This document shows, one piece after another, positions 17,716 to 26,260 of a DNA stretch of 64,000 nucleotides. The DNA is from Segniliparus rugosus ATCC BAA-974. Its GTDB lineage: Bacteria > Actinomycetota > Actinomycetes > Mycobacteriales > Mycobacteriaceae. Below the pieces are notes generated by a model that was given only the letters and a program-made list of their open reading frames with translations, was not told the origin of the DNA and ran no database searches. The stretch's first letter is position 1, and each line of letters opens with the position of its first letter. Where the stretch lies: assembly GCF_000185725.2 (NCBI RefSeq), contig NZ_KI391954.1, positions 930,001 to 994,000 on the forward strand. Reading direction: 5' to 3'. The translations under genes were made by a program, and so were the position numbers.

Positions 17716-18772
17716 GGAAGAGCTGATGGTCGAGTTGCGCGAAGCCATCGCCCTCGGCCATGGCCGGACCCAGATCGAGGCGATGGAGCTCGTGCTGGCC
17801 AAAGCGCAATCCCAGGGGCAGGACGTTGTGGAACACGCCGTGCGCGTGCGGCTGATCGAGGCGTACACTTTCGGCGGCGAGACGGAGAAGCTGTTCTCGG
17901 CTTTCGCCTGGTGCCTGGCGGCGTATGAGCGGGGCGAGCGGCAGCACGAGTTCCGGTTGCTGTGGGCGTTCAAGTGGGTCGCGCACGGGTTCACCAGGTT
18001 TCCGCAGATCCCCCTCGCCCAAGGACGGGCGATGCACGACGAGATGGAGCGACGGTTCCGCGAGGCGGGGCAGTCGATGCAGCCGGTGCACCAGTACCGC
18101 TGCCAATTCGCGCAGCACATCGGGGATCCCGGCACGGCGGCCGAGGAGTTCCGGCTTTGGGGGCTGAGCACGAGAGGCGCGCTGTCCAATTGCCCGGTGT
18201 GCGATCCGACTGCCCGAGTGGCGTACCACAACTGGACCCGCGACTACGAGGAGTCGGTGCGAGTCGCGCGGGCGGCGCTGAACTCGGGCAAGCGGTGCGT
18301 TTCGGAGCCGCAGGCGATGATGACGTTGCTCCTTGAGCCGTGCTTGAAGATCGGGCGGCCCGATCAGGGCCGTCGCGCGCATCTCGCGGCGTATCCGGCT
18401 TTGCGGAACAATCGCTTCGAGACGGGGCTGGTCTCCGAGCACATCAGGTTCTGCGCGCACGTCGGCGACGCCGACCGGGCGTTCGAGCTGGCGCAGCAGC
18501 ATCTGGATTGGCTGGACGGAGTGGCGACCCCGTCCGAGGACATGCGTCTTTCGACCGCGTGCGCTGTCGCGTTCCGCGTCGCGGCATCGGCGGGGCGCAA
18601 GGGCGAGCTGGTGCGCCGTCCCGCCTACGAGGGCCGTCCGGCGGGGGAGACCGAAGTGTCGGCGCTCGCGGACGAGCTTGAGGCGCGGGCGTTCGCGATC
18701 GCCGCCAGGTTCGACGAGCGCAACCAGAGCGCGGAGCAGTCCAACGGGGTGCGGGAGTGGCTGGATGTGTGA
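17705..18772 (+). CDS. Helical-repeat (TPR-like) protein coupled to the HSP90-like gene
   Basis: A 355-residue, mostly helical protein that looks like a series of TPR-type repeats, for example in the segments around EYTRDYEESVRVARAAL-like and GDADRAFELAQQHLDWL. A CPVC pair lies near residue 165. I do not recognise a catalytic motif. The start ATG is inside the HSP90-like gene, 11 bases before its stop. In eukaryotes TPR proteins are co-chaperones that bind HSP90. A similar partnership here is an inference from the overlap and the fold. Confidence 0.68.
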   Translation: MSSEEELMVELREAIALGHGRTQIEAMELVLAKAQSQGQDVVEHAVRVRLIEAYTFGGETEKLFSAFAWCLAAYERGERQHEFRLLWAFKWVAHGFTRFPQIPLAQGRAMHDEMERRFREAGQSMQPVHQYRCQFAQHIGDPGTAAEEFRLWGLSTRGALSNCPVCDPTARVAYHNWTRDYEESVRVARAALNSGKRCVSEPQAMMTLLLEPCLKIGRPDQGRRAHLAAYPALRNNRFETGLVSEHIRFCAHVGDADRAFELAQQHLDWLDGVATPSEDMRLSTACAVAFRVAASAGRKGELVRRPAYEGRPAGETEVSALADELEARAFAIAARFDERNQSAEQSNGVREWLDV

Positions 18773-18905
18773 GCCAAGGCCGGGGAACGGGCCGGCTCGA
18801 ACAACATCGACGCAGACAGCTCGAAACAAATCACGACGGCAACCCGCGCGGCGGCGTCGCTGGGCCGCTGATCCGGAAAACTGATCTAGGGGATAGGAGA
18901 TTTCC

Positions 18906-19250
18906 ATGACGAATCCAGTCGAAGCCCAAGCGATCTTGCGAGGAGCGCTCGCCGATGTCGTCGCGGAGCTCGGCAAACCGGCGCGGCTCGACGTGGGGAG
19001 CTTGAACGTGTCCGGAGCATGGGCTTTCCTCTACGCCCGCATCGAGGAGCCGGACGGAAAACTAGTCGACTACGCGGGAACGAAGTTCGACGGCGAGCAG
19101 CGGTCGTCCGTGTACGCGGCGCTGCTGCGCGGCGGAGCGGGACAGTGGGACTTGGCTGCCAGCGTGATCGGGCCGACCGATATGGCCTGGTGGAACTGGG
19201 GCGAGAAGTACTCCGCCCCTGCGGAAGTGTTCGAGATCTCCGGCAACTGA
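18906..19250 (+). CDS. Hypothetical protein
   Basis: A 114-residue soluble-looking protein with no signal peptide or membrane segment. It begins MTNPVEAQAILRGAL and has an aromatic patch AWWNWGEKYSAP near residue 95. I recognise no family. The start is well supported by AGGAGA at 18896-18901. It follows the HSP90/TPR pair by 133 bp on the same strand and may be a separate unit. It converges on the XRE regulator gene with about 23 bp between the stops. Confidence 0.6.
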   Translation: MTNPVEAQAILRGALADVVAELGKPARLDVGSLNVSGAWAFLYARIEEPDGKLVDYAGTKFDGEQRSSVYAALLRGGAGQWDLAASVIGPTDMAWWNWGEKYSAPAEVFEISGN

Positions 19251-19273
19251 GGTCCGCCGCGGCTACGGGGCCG

Positions 19274-19693
19274 TTAAAGGTCCTTGCCGGAACCGAGCTC
19301 GCGTCGGTTCGGTTTCTCTGATTGCGCGGCGCGGTGGAACTCGGCCCCGTTCTCCGATGTTTTCGACCGGTCGCTTTCTGCGGAGATCTCTCGGAATGGG
19401 TCGAACTTGAAGACCGAGGCTTCTAGATCGAACGGGCCGCCTTCGGCGGGGGCCTTCTTCCGGCGGGCGCTGTAGCTGGTGTGTTTCGGGAACAACAGGT
19501 CGGAGACGCTGATATCGAGCCACGCGGCGATCGTCTCGATCTCGTCCACGCGCCATGGGCGGCGTTCCCCGAGCAGATCGCTGACGGTGCGGAGGCTGAT
19601 TTCGAGGATGTTCGCGACATCGCTGCGTTTCAGCCTTCGTCTGGCCAAATGCCCCCTCACCTCTAACGTCACCGTTCTGTTGAGATCTCCCAT
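19274..19693 (-). CDS. XRE-family transcriptional regulator
   Basis: A 139-residue DNA-binding protein. The Cro/C1-type helix-turn-helix occupies roughly residues 12-66, with LKRSDVANILEISLRTVSDL as the recognition region and DISVSDLLF closing the domain. The remaining 70 residues are charged and lack a known ligand domain. It is divergent from the M20 peptidase gene across an AT-rich gap that contains two small palindromes, possible sites for autoregulation. The target genes are unknown. Confidence 0.82.
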   Translation of the reverse strand: MGDLNRTVTLEVRGHLARRRLKRSDVANILEISLRTVSDLLGERRPWRVDEIETIAAWLDISVSDLLFPKHTSYSARRKKAPAEGGPFDLEASVFKFDPFREISAESDRSKTSENGAEFHRAAQSEKPNRRELGSGKDL

Positions 19694-19728
19694 AAACGGA
19701 TGCTAGCACGCTTTTTATGAATACTAAT

Positions 19729-19801
19729 CCCTTAAAAGGGAAGAGTTTATTGGCTAAGCAAAAAAGCGACAAAAATACGCAGCTATACCCTATTAAGTAG
19801 G
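19729..19801. promoter_or_regulatory. AT-rich divergent control region with two short palindromes
   Basis: CCCTT (19729-19733) pairs with AAGGG (19736-19740), and CCTA (19789-19792) pairs with TAGG (19798-19801). Both lie in the conspicuously AT-rich gap between the XRE regulator and the peptidase gene. They are candidate operators for the XRE protein, on position alone. Confidence 0.35.
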
Positions 19802-19914
19802 AAGAAAAGCGCAAAAAAATATTAGAAATTTGCAGCGTGTGTCGCGCGAGGAGGGGGAGAGGAACGCCAGGTCGCCGTGCGCGGTCTTCGGCGGACGATG
19901 GTAGACAGGAGGGC

Positions 19915-21258
19915 ATGGAAGCCGTTCAGCCACAATCCCGCGCAGAGCACGAAGTCGTGGACATCGTCTCACGCCTGATCCAGTTCGACACGAGCAACAC
20001 CGGGGAGCTTGCCACGACAAAAGGCGAGGCGGAATGCGCGCGGTGGGTGCAGGCGCAGCTGGAGGAGGTCGGCTACGAGACAGAGTATCTCGAATCCGGC
20101 GCGCCGGGGCGGGGGAATGTCTTCGCCCGCCTCAAAGGGGCCGAAAGCGGACGCGGCGCTTTGCTGATACACGGCCATCTGGACGTGGTCCCCGCAGAGC
20201 CGTCGGACTGGAGCGTGCACCCGTTCTCCGGCGCGGTGCGGGACGGGTACGTCTGGGGCCGGGGCGCGGTGGACATGAAAGACATGGTCGGCATGACATT
20301 GGCGGTCGCGCGGCAGTTCAAGGCCGAAGGCATTGTGCCGCCGCGCGATTTGGTCTTCGCCTTCCTCGCGGACGAGGAGGCGGGCGGCGCGTACGGCTCG
20401 CATTGGCTCGTGGAGCATCGGCCGGACCTCTTCGAGGGCGTGACCGAGGCGGTCGGCGAAGTCGGCGGCTTCTCGATGACCGTGCCGGACAAAGAGGGCG
20501 GGACGCAACGCCTCTATCTCATCTCCACGGCGGAGAAGGGCCTGTACTGGATGCGGCTGACCGCGAAAGGACAGGCCGGGCACGGTTCGTTCCTCAACGG
20601 CGACAACGCGGTCACGATTCTTTCCGAAGCCGTCGCCAAACTCGGCAGACACGTCTTCCCGCTCGTCATCACCGACACCGTCGCGCAATTCCTGCGCACA
20701 GTCTCGGAGGTCACCGGGCTCGACTTGGACCCGGACGCCCCGGATCTGGAGGGGCGGATCGCCAAGCTCGGCGACTTCTCCCGCTCGTTGAACGCGACCT
20801 TGCGAGACACCGCGAACCCGACGATGCTCAAGGCGGGATACAAGGCCAACGTCATCCCGCAGACCGCGGAGGCCGTCGTGGACTGCCGGATCCTGCCGGG
20901 ACGCAGGGCCGCGTTCGAGAAGGAGGTGGACGAGATCATCGGCCCGGACGTCGAGCGCAGCGCGGTCGCCGACCTCGGCGCGTACGAGACGGCGTACGAC
21001 GGCGCGCTGGTCGAGGCGATGAACGCGGCGCTTTTGGCGCACGACCCGGAGGCCAGGCCCACGCCGTACATGCTTTCCGGAGGGACCGACGCGAAGGCGT
21101 TCGACGCGCTCGGCATCCGCTGCTTCGGCTACGCGCCGCTCAAGCTGCCCGCCGATTTGAATTTCGCGGCCCTGTTCCACGGGGTGGACGAGCGGGTGCC
21201 GGTGGATTCGCTCGTCTTCGGCACTAGAGTGTTCACCGACTTCCTGCTCCGCAGTTGA
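19915..21258 (+). CDS. M20-family metallopeptidase (Rv2141c-like, ArgE/DapE/ACY1 type)
   Basis: A 447-residue zinc-dependent hydrolase that cleaves an amide, such as a dipeptide or N-acyl amino acid. Metal-site motifs are in order: [15 protein letters not shown] with the bridging Asp, and ADEEAGG with the general-base Glu. The dimerisation domain begins around KGQAGHGSF, and the last ligand is a His in [12 protein letters not shown] 19915 is preceded by AGGAGG. Together with the PEBP gene and pyrD it matches the order Rv2141c-Rv2140c-Rv2139. It is not the dedicated DapE of lysine synthesis on this evidence, and the substrate is open. Confidence 0.88.
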   Translation: MEAVQPQSRAEHEVVDIVSRLIQFDTSNTGELATTKGEAECARWVQAQLEEVGYETEYLESGAPGRGNVFARLKGAESGRGALLIHGHLDVVPAEPSDWSVHPFSGAVRDGYVWGRGAVDMKDMVGMTLAVARQFKAEGIVPPRDLVFAFLADEEAGGAYGSHWLVEHRPDLFEGVTEAVGEVGGFSMTVPDKEGGTQRLYLISTAEKGLYWMRLTAKGQAGHGSFLNGDNAVTILSEAVAKLGRHVFPLVITDTVAQFLRTVSEVTGLDLDPDAPDLEGRIAKLGDFSRSLNATLRDTANPTMLKAGYKANVIPQTAEAVVDCRILPGRRAAFEKEVDEIIGPDVERSAVADLGAYETAYDGALVEAMNAALLAHDPEARPTPYMLSGGTDAKAFDALGIRCFGYAPLKLPADLNFAALFHGVDERVPVDSLVFGTRVFTDFLLRS

Positions 21259-21278
21259 ACACACACAGAGGAGTGACC

Positions 21279-21806
21279 ATGAGCTACGACCCATTCGCAA
21301 AGCTGCCCGTGCTGCCCGCCTTCACGCTGGCTTCCGCCGATTTCCCGGACGGAGGACGCTTGCAGAAAGCCCAGGTGAGCGGGATCTTCGGCGCTGGCGG
21401 CGAGGACATCTCCCCGCAGTTGTCCTGGTCCGGCTTCCCGGCGGAGACCCAAAGCTTCGCGATCACCGCCTACGACCCCGACGCGCCCACCCTTTCCGGG
21501 TTCTGGCATTGGGCGGTGGCGGACATCCCGGCAGGGACGACCGAGCTGGCCACCGGAGCCGGGGACGAGTCCGGATCGGGGTTGCCGGAAGGCGCGGTGC
21601 AGTTGGTGAACGACGGGGGCGTGCGGCAGTTCCTGGGAGCCGCCCCGCCGCAGGGGCACGGCGAGCACCGCTACTTTTTCACGGTCTGGGCGGTCGGCGT
21701 TCCCAAACTCGGCGTGCCGCCCGAGGCCGCGCCCGCGATTCTCGCCTTCAACTTGTTCAGCCAGGCAATTGCCCGCGCCACGATCGTCGGCACGTATTCG
21801 CGGTAG
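21279..21806 (+). CDS. PEBP/RKIP-family protein (YbhB/YbcL type)
   Basis: A 175-residue phosphatidylethanolamine-binding-protein fold, related to M. tuberculosis Rv2140c. Family hallmarks are [10 protein letters not shown], the ligand-pocket [14 protein letters not shown] and the later [12 protein letters not shown]. Members bind anionic or phospholipid head groups, and the bacterial role is unclear. ATG 21279 has GAGGAG upstream; an ATG eight codons earlier lacks one. It follows the peptidase by 20 bp and ends two bases before the stop of convergent pyrD. Confidence 0.9.
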   Translation: MSYDPFAKLPVLPAFTLASADFPDGGRLQKAQVSGIFGAGGEDISPQLSWSGFPAETQSFAITAYDPDAPTLSGFWHWAVADIPAGTTELATGAGDESGSGLPEGAVQLVNDGGVRQFLGAAPPQGHGEHRYFFTVWAVGVPKLGVPPEAAPAILAFNLFSQAIARATIVGTYSR

Positions 21807-21808
21807 GG

Positions 21809-22864
21809 CTACGCCCGCTCCCCGCCCACCGCTTCGGCGATCGTCGCGAACCCGTGCTCGCGGACGAGCTTCGCGAGCCCCCGGTTGATCCGCCGCGCGT
21901 AGAGCGGGCCCTCGTAGATGAAGCCGGTGTAGCCCTCCACGAGGCTCGCCCCGGCCCGGATCCGCTCCCATGCGTCCTGCGCGGTGCGCACTCCGCCGAC
22001 GCTCACCAAGGCGAGGCTTCCGGAGGTCGCCGAGCGCACGAGGCGCAGCACCTCCAGCGCGCGCTTGGCCAGGATCGGCCCGGACAGCCCGCCCGCCCCC
22101 GCGCGCTGCACCAGCGCAGGGTCCGAGCGCAGCCCGGCGCGGCCGATCGTGGTGTTGCAGGCGACCAGGCCCGCGAGCTTCAGTCTGGCCGCGAGGTCCG
22201 CGACCGCTTCGATGTCGGCTTCGGCGAGATCTGGGGCGATTTTCACAAGCACGGGGACCGTGCTCGCCTGCGCGACCGAGGCGAGGATCGGCTCCAAGGT
22301 CGCCACCGCCTGCAGATCGCGCAGGCCAGGCGTGTTCGGCGAGCTCACGTTCACCACGAGGAAGTCCGCGACAGGGGAGAGCGCCAGCGCGCAGGCGCGG
22401 TAATCGTCCACGGCGCTTTCCGGGGTCGTGGTTTTGTTCTTGCCGATGTTCGCCCCGATCGGGACCGGGCGAGCCGTGCCGCGCAACCTGCTCCCGGCGC
22501 GGGCCACGCCCTCGTTGTTGAAGCCCATGCGGTTGATGAGCGCTTCGTCCTCTGGGAGGCGGAAGAGCCGGGGGGACGGGTTCCCCGGTTGCGGCCGGGG
22601 CGTGATCGTGCCGATCTCGGCGAAGCCGAAACCGAGCTTGCCCCACGCCCGCGCGCCGCGCGCGTCCTTGTCGAACCCGGCGGCGAGGCCGAACGGGGCG
22701 GGAAGTCCACGCCGAAGAGGCGCTGGGCGAGAACCGGGTCGAACTGCGCGGCGGGGGAGCAGGGGGAAGGCCAGCTGGATGCCTGCGAAGGCGACGTGGT
22801 GGGCGGTCTCAGGGGCCATGCGGAACAACACGGGCCGCAGGAGGCGGTACGGGGAGAAACTCAT
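21809..22864 (-). CDS. pyrD: Dihydroorotate dehydrogenase (quinone), with a compensating frameshift pair
   Basis: A class 2 PyrD of 351 residues that oxidises dihydroorotate to orotate and passes electrons to quinone. FMN-site motifs include FGLAAGFDKD, NRMGFNNEG, VNVSSPNTPGLR and the C-terminal VSVGGV. Between LAFPLLP and PFGLAAG about 17 residues are Arg/Pro-rich and do not fit the family. The adjacent frame in exactly that stretch reads AAQFDPVLAQRLFGVDFP, which does. One extra base in the G-run 22753-22757 and one missing base near 22695-22702 would explain this. The start overlaps the aldo/keto reductase stop by four bases. Confidence 0.93.
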   Translation of the reverse strand: MSFSPYRLLRPVLFRMAPETAHHVAFAGIQLAFPLLPRRAVRPGSRPAPLRRGLPAPFGLAAGFDKDARGARAWGKLGFGFAEIGTITPRPQPGNPSPRLFRLPEDEALINRMGFNNEGVARAGSRLRGTARPVPIGANIGKNKTTTPESAVDDYRACALALSPVADFLVVNVSSPNTPGLRDLQAVATLEPILASVAQASTVPVLVKIAPDLAEADIEAVADLAARLKLAGLVACNTTIGRAGLRSDPALVQRAGAGGLSGPILAKRALEVLRLVRSATSGSLALVSVGGVRTAQDAWERIRAGASLVEGYTGFIYEGPLYARRINRGLAKLVREHGFATIAEAVGGERA

Positions 22865-23799
22865 GGCTGCGCTCCGCTCACATCGTCCAACGCGGACGCG
22901 ATGGATTTCGGCAAGGTCAGCTCCTCGGCGGCGAGCGCCCCGGTGAGCTGCGCGACGTCGCGCGCCCCGACGAGCACGCTGGAGACCCCGAGCCGGTCGC
23001 GGACCCAGGCGAGCGCGACCGCGAGCGGCGAGGTCGCGAGCCCGTCCGCCGCGGTGAGGACGCCGTCGACGATCCGGTTCGCCGCCTCGGTGCGGAAACG
23101 CTCGACCGAGACCGCCGCTGTCGGATCCGCGCCCCGTGAGTCTTTCGGCACGCCTTGGCGGTATTTCCCGGTGAGAACCCCCTCTGCCAACGGTGTCGCG
23201 ACCACTGCGCCGACGCCGTGGTACTTCGCGCAGGGCAGCAGCTGGCCCTCGGCCTCGCGGGCGAGCAAGGAGTACTCCATGCCCGCCGACACGAGGGGGA
23301 ACTCCGCGCATCGGGCGGCCAGAGTGGCCAGCTGCCAGCCGGTGAACCCGCGTACTCCGATATAGCGGACAGAGCCCCGGCGCACGGCGTAGAACAGCGT
23401 CTGCGCGACCTCGTCGACCGGGGTGTGCGGATCCCACGCGTCGACCTGCCAAAGGTCGAGGTGGTCGACGCCGAGCGTGCGCAGCGTGTCGTCCAGTTGG
23501 GCGACGAGCGCCCGGCGGGAGCAGTCGACCCTCGGATGGATCATCGGATGGATGCCCGATCCGCTGGCGATGACCAAGGACTCGCGCTTGACGTGGCTCT
23601 TCAAGAGCCCCGCGAGTATGGTCTGGGACACGCCGTCCGCGTACGCGGGGGAGCTGTCCACCAGCGTTCCGCCCGCGTCGAGGAACGCGCTGACCAGACC
23701 GGCCGCCTCGTCCGAGTTCGTGCGCAGCCCCCAGTTCAACGTGCCAAGGCCCAGCCTGGAGACGCGCAGCCCGCTCGAACCGAGTGTGCGGTATTTCAT
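22861..23799 (-). CDS. Aldo/keto reductase family protein with altered catalytic residues
   Basis: About 312 residues with the AKR (beta/alpha)8 pattern starting MKYRTLGSSGLRVSRLGLGT. Asp48 and Tyr53 of the catalytic tetrad are in place (DSSPAYADG). At the usual lysine the sequence has LVIASGSG (Gly80), and at the usual histidine it has WQVDAWDP (Asp120). Normal NADPH-dependent carbonyl reduction is therefore doubtful, though the substrate may be handled differently. The internal ATG at 23799 is chosen because the fold starts there; 26 codons further upstream are open. It overlaps pyrD by four bases. Confidence 0.82.
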   Translation of the reverse strand: MKYRTLGSSGLRVSRLGLGTLNWGLRTNSDEAAGLVSAFLDAGGTLVDSSPAYADGVSQTILAGLLKSHVKRESLVIASGSGIHPMIHPRVDCSRRALVAQLDDTLRTLGVDHLDLWQVDAWDPHTPVDEVAQTLFYAVRRGSVRYIGVRGFTGWQLATLAARCAEFPLVSAGMEYSLLAREAEGQLLPCAKYHGVGAVVATPLAEGVLTGKYRQGVPKDSRGADPTAAVSVERFRTEAANRIVDGVLTAADGLATSPLAVALAWVRDRLGVSSVLVGARDVAQLTGALAAEELTLPKSIASALDDVSGAQP

Positions 23800-23914
23800 C
23801 GCAGGGCGTCCGTACGAGAGAAGGGCATCTGGCCATCTTGCCATGCCGCCTCGCAGCTCTGTCGCCACGAGCGGCACGCACAGCGCGGCCGGTGTCGCAC
23901 GTTACCCTCGACGC

Positions 23915-24655
23915 ATGACAGTTCTGCTGGTGCGCCACGCGCGGTCCACGTCCAACGTCGCAAGGACGCTCGCAGGCCGCAGCCTTGGCGTCGGCCTCGA
24001 CCCGTTGGGGCAGCAGCAGGCGCGAGAGCTCGTCTCGCGCCTCGCCGCTTTGCCGATTCGGCGCATCGTGCGCTCCCCGTTGCAGCGATGCGCCGAGACG
24101 ATCGCCGCCCTCGCCGATTCGCTTGGCCTTGAGCCTGCGGTGGACGAGCGGCTCAGCGAGGTGGACTACGGCAGCTGGACCGGCCGAAAGCTTGACGAAT
24201 TGGCGGGAGAGCCGCTGTGGAAGACCGTGCAGCGCCATCCGTCCGCCGCGGTGTTCCCCGAAGGCGAAGGCCTCGCCCAGGTGCAGGCGCGGGCGGTCGC
24301 GGCGGTCCGCGAGCACGACCGCGCGGTCGCGGCGGAGCACGGTCCGGGCGCGCTCTGGTTGGCGTGCTCCCACGGCGACGTGATCAAAGCGGTCCTCGCC
24401 GACGCGGTCGGCTCGCACCTCGACCAGTTCCAGCGCATACTCGTCGAGCCCGCATCGGTGAGCGTGGTCGCGTACACGCCGCATCTGCCCGTCGTGTCCT
24501 GCGTGAACCACACGAACGGGGAATTGCCGCCCGCGAAGTTCAACGTCCTGCCCGCCGCCGTCGCAGCGCCGAAGGCCGATGAGGCCGAACAGGCGGCATA
24601 TGATGGGATAGTCGGTGGGTCGCCAGGAGCTGATGCGGATTCCGCCAGAATGTGA
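23915..24655 (+). CDS. Histidine phosphatase family protein (Rv2135c-like)
   Basis: A 246-residue member of the phosphoglycerate-mutase-like superfamily. The phosphorylated histidine is in LLVRHARSTSN near the N-terminus, and the second active-site histidine in ACSHGDVIKAV near residue 150. The last 45 residues are an extra tail without a recognisable motif. The order phosphatase, DUF3090, SCO1664 family and mshC matches M. tuberculosis Rv2135c-Rv2130c. The substrate is unknown, and most members act as broad phosphatases. Confidence 0.87.
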   Translation: MTVLLVRHARSTSNVARTLAGRSLGVGLDPLGQQQARELVSRLAALPIRRIVRSPLQRCAETIAALADSLGLEPAVDERLSEVDYGSWTGRKLDELAGEPLWKTVQRHPSAAVFPEGEGLAQVQARAVAAVREHDRAVAAEHGPGALWLACSHGDVIKAVLADAVGSHLDQFQRILVEPASVSVVAYTPHLPVVSCVNHTNGELPPAKFNVLPAAVAAPKADEAEQAAYDGIVGGSPGADADSARM

Positions 24656-24815
24656 CGAGGCTCGGCGCCGTCAGAGGCCGCGCGCCCTCATGAGCCGCGC
24701 CGTACCATGAGAAAATTGGGAGAACATTGATCAGAAAGTCCGAATCCGCCAGGCGAGGCGTGCGTTTCGCGGCTCCTCGGAGGGATGTGCTGGTCGAGTC
24801 TGCGATGGAGGTGTG

Positions 24816-25376
24816 ATGGCGAGGGCGATCCATGTGTTCCGAGGCCCGGAGCGCTTCATCACCGGCACCGTCGGCGAGCCCGGCGACCGCGCGTTCTTCA
24901 TCCAAGTGGTGGATTCGGTCCAAGTCATCACCGTCTCGCTGGAAAAGCAGCAGGTGCAGGTGCTGGCCGACCGCGTCGAGAGCCTGCTCGACGAGGTGGC
25001 GCGCCGTTTCGGGGCTCCGGTGCCGCCGCCGGTCACCGAAGTGGCCGACTTGAACCCCTTGGTCACCCCCATCGAGACGGAGTTCCGGGTCGGGGTGATG
25101 GGGCTCGGCTGGGACGCCCAGTCGGCGACAGTGGTGGTGGAGCTGATGGCGATCACCGAGGGGGAGCTGGACGAATCGATGATCTTGGAGGACTCGGAGG
25201 AGGGCCCGGACGCGGTCCGCGTCTTCCTCTCCCCGCAAGCCGCCCGCGAATTCGTCGCCCGCTCGGGCCTGGTCATCTCGGCGGGCCGTCGCACCTGTCC
25301 GTTGTGCTCTGAGCCTCTCGACCCTGCGGGCCATATCTGCCCCCGGTCGAACGGCTACCACCGCCGAACCGGTTAG
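24816..25376 (+). CDS. DUF3090 family protein (Rv2134c-like)
   Basis: A 186-residue conserved actinobacterial protein of unknown function. The C-terminus has a likely zinc site, CPLCSEPLDPAGHICP. The acidic middle (EGELDESMILEDSEEG) is typical of the family. ATG 24816 fits GGAGG at 24807-24811; the GTG one codon earlier would leave no spacing. It ends 11 bp before the SCO1664-family gene. This pair repeatedly sits next to mshC in actinobacteria, so a link to mycothiol is possible but unproven. Confidence 0.85.
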   Translation: MARAIHVFRGPERFITGTVGEPGDRAFFIQVVDSVQVITVSLEKQQVQVLADRVESLLDEVARRFGAPVPPPVTEVADLNPLVTPIETEFRVGVMGLGWDAQSATVVVELMAITEGELDESMILEDSEEGPDAVRVFLSPQAAREFVARSGLVISAGRRTCPLCSEPLDPAGHICPRSNGYHRRTG

Positions 25377-25387
25377 GGCGCGCAGAG

Positions 25388-26209
25388 ATGTCTCGCTCCT
25401 CGTCCGAGACGGAGCGCCTGCTGCGCTGCGCCGAGCTGAAAGCCTTGGGCAGGCTGCGCTCCGCCTCGAACGTCGTCTTCCTCTGCGAGTTCGCCGACCC
25501 CGAGAGCGGCCCCGCAGAGCGGCTCTGTGTCTACAAGCCGGTGCGCGGGGAGCGGCCGCTGTGGGATTTCCCGGAGGGTTCGCTCGCCGGGCGGGAGTAC
25601 GCGAGCTATGTGATCAGCGAAGCGCTCGGCTGGTCGCTCATCCCGCCGACCGCGCTGCGCGACGGGCCGTACGGCTGGGGGATGGCGCAGCAATGGGTGC
25701 GGTCTCCCGATGGCTCCGGGGATGAGGATCCCGCGGTCGGGTTCGTCGGGGTCTTCTTGCGCGACGAGGTGCCCGCAGGCTGGCGGGGGATCGTCGTGGG
25801 CAGCGACGAGGATGGGGCCGACGTGGCGCTCGCCCATGCCGACCATCCCAGGCTGCGGCAGCTCGCGGTGCTCGACGTGCTGCTGAACAACGCCGACCGG
25901 AAAGGCGGGCACGTGCTCCCCGAAGCTGGCGGCGAGGTGCGGGGGATCGACCACGGGGTCTGTTTGCACGAGGATCCGAAACTGCGCACGGTGCTCTGGG
26001 GCTGGGCCGGCGAGCCGATCCCCGAAGACCAGCTCGCGGACATAGCCCGGCTCGAAGCCGAGCTGGACGGCCAGCTCGGCGAAACGCTGTCGGAGCATTT
26101 GTCCGGAGAGGAGATCGTCGCATTGGCCGAACGGGCCGGACGGCTGCGCGCCGAGCGGATCATGCCGATTCCGAGCAGCGACAGGGCTCTTCCCTGGCCG
26201 CTGATGTAG
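25388..26209 (+). CDS. SCO1664-family protein (kinase-like fold)
   Basis: A 273-residue protein of a conserved actinobacterial family with distant similarity to PI3/PI4-kinase-like folds. The relevant motifs are CVYKPVRGERPLWDFPEGSL with the Lys-containing nucleotide segment, NNADRKGGHVL as a catalytic-loop analogue, and GIDHGVCLH in the metal-binding position. Whether it phosphorylates anything is not known to me. It follows DUF3090 by 11 bp and precedes mshC by 51 bp on the same strand. Confidence 0.85.
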   Translation: MSRSSSETERLLRCAELKALGRLRSASNVVFLCEFADPESGPAERLCVYKPVRGERPLWDFPEGSLAGREYASYVISEALGWSLIPPTALRDGPYGWGMAQQWVRSPDGSGDEDPAVGFVGVFLRDEVPAGWRGIVVGSDEDGADVALAHADHPRLRQLAVLDVLLNNADRKGGHVLPEAGGEVRGIDHGVCLHEDPKLRTVLWGWAGEPIPEDQLADIARLEAELDGQLGETLSEHLSGEEIVALAERAGRLRAERIMPIPSSDRALPWPLM

Positions 26210-26260
26210 CGGTCCGGTCCTGTGGACTGGCGAGGCGTTTCGAGCGGCTAAAGTGGCAGC

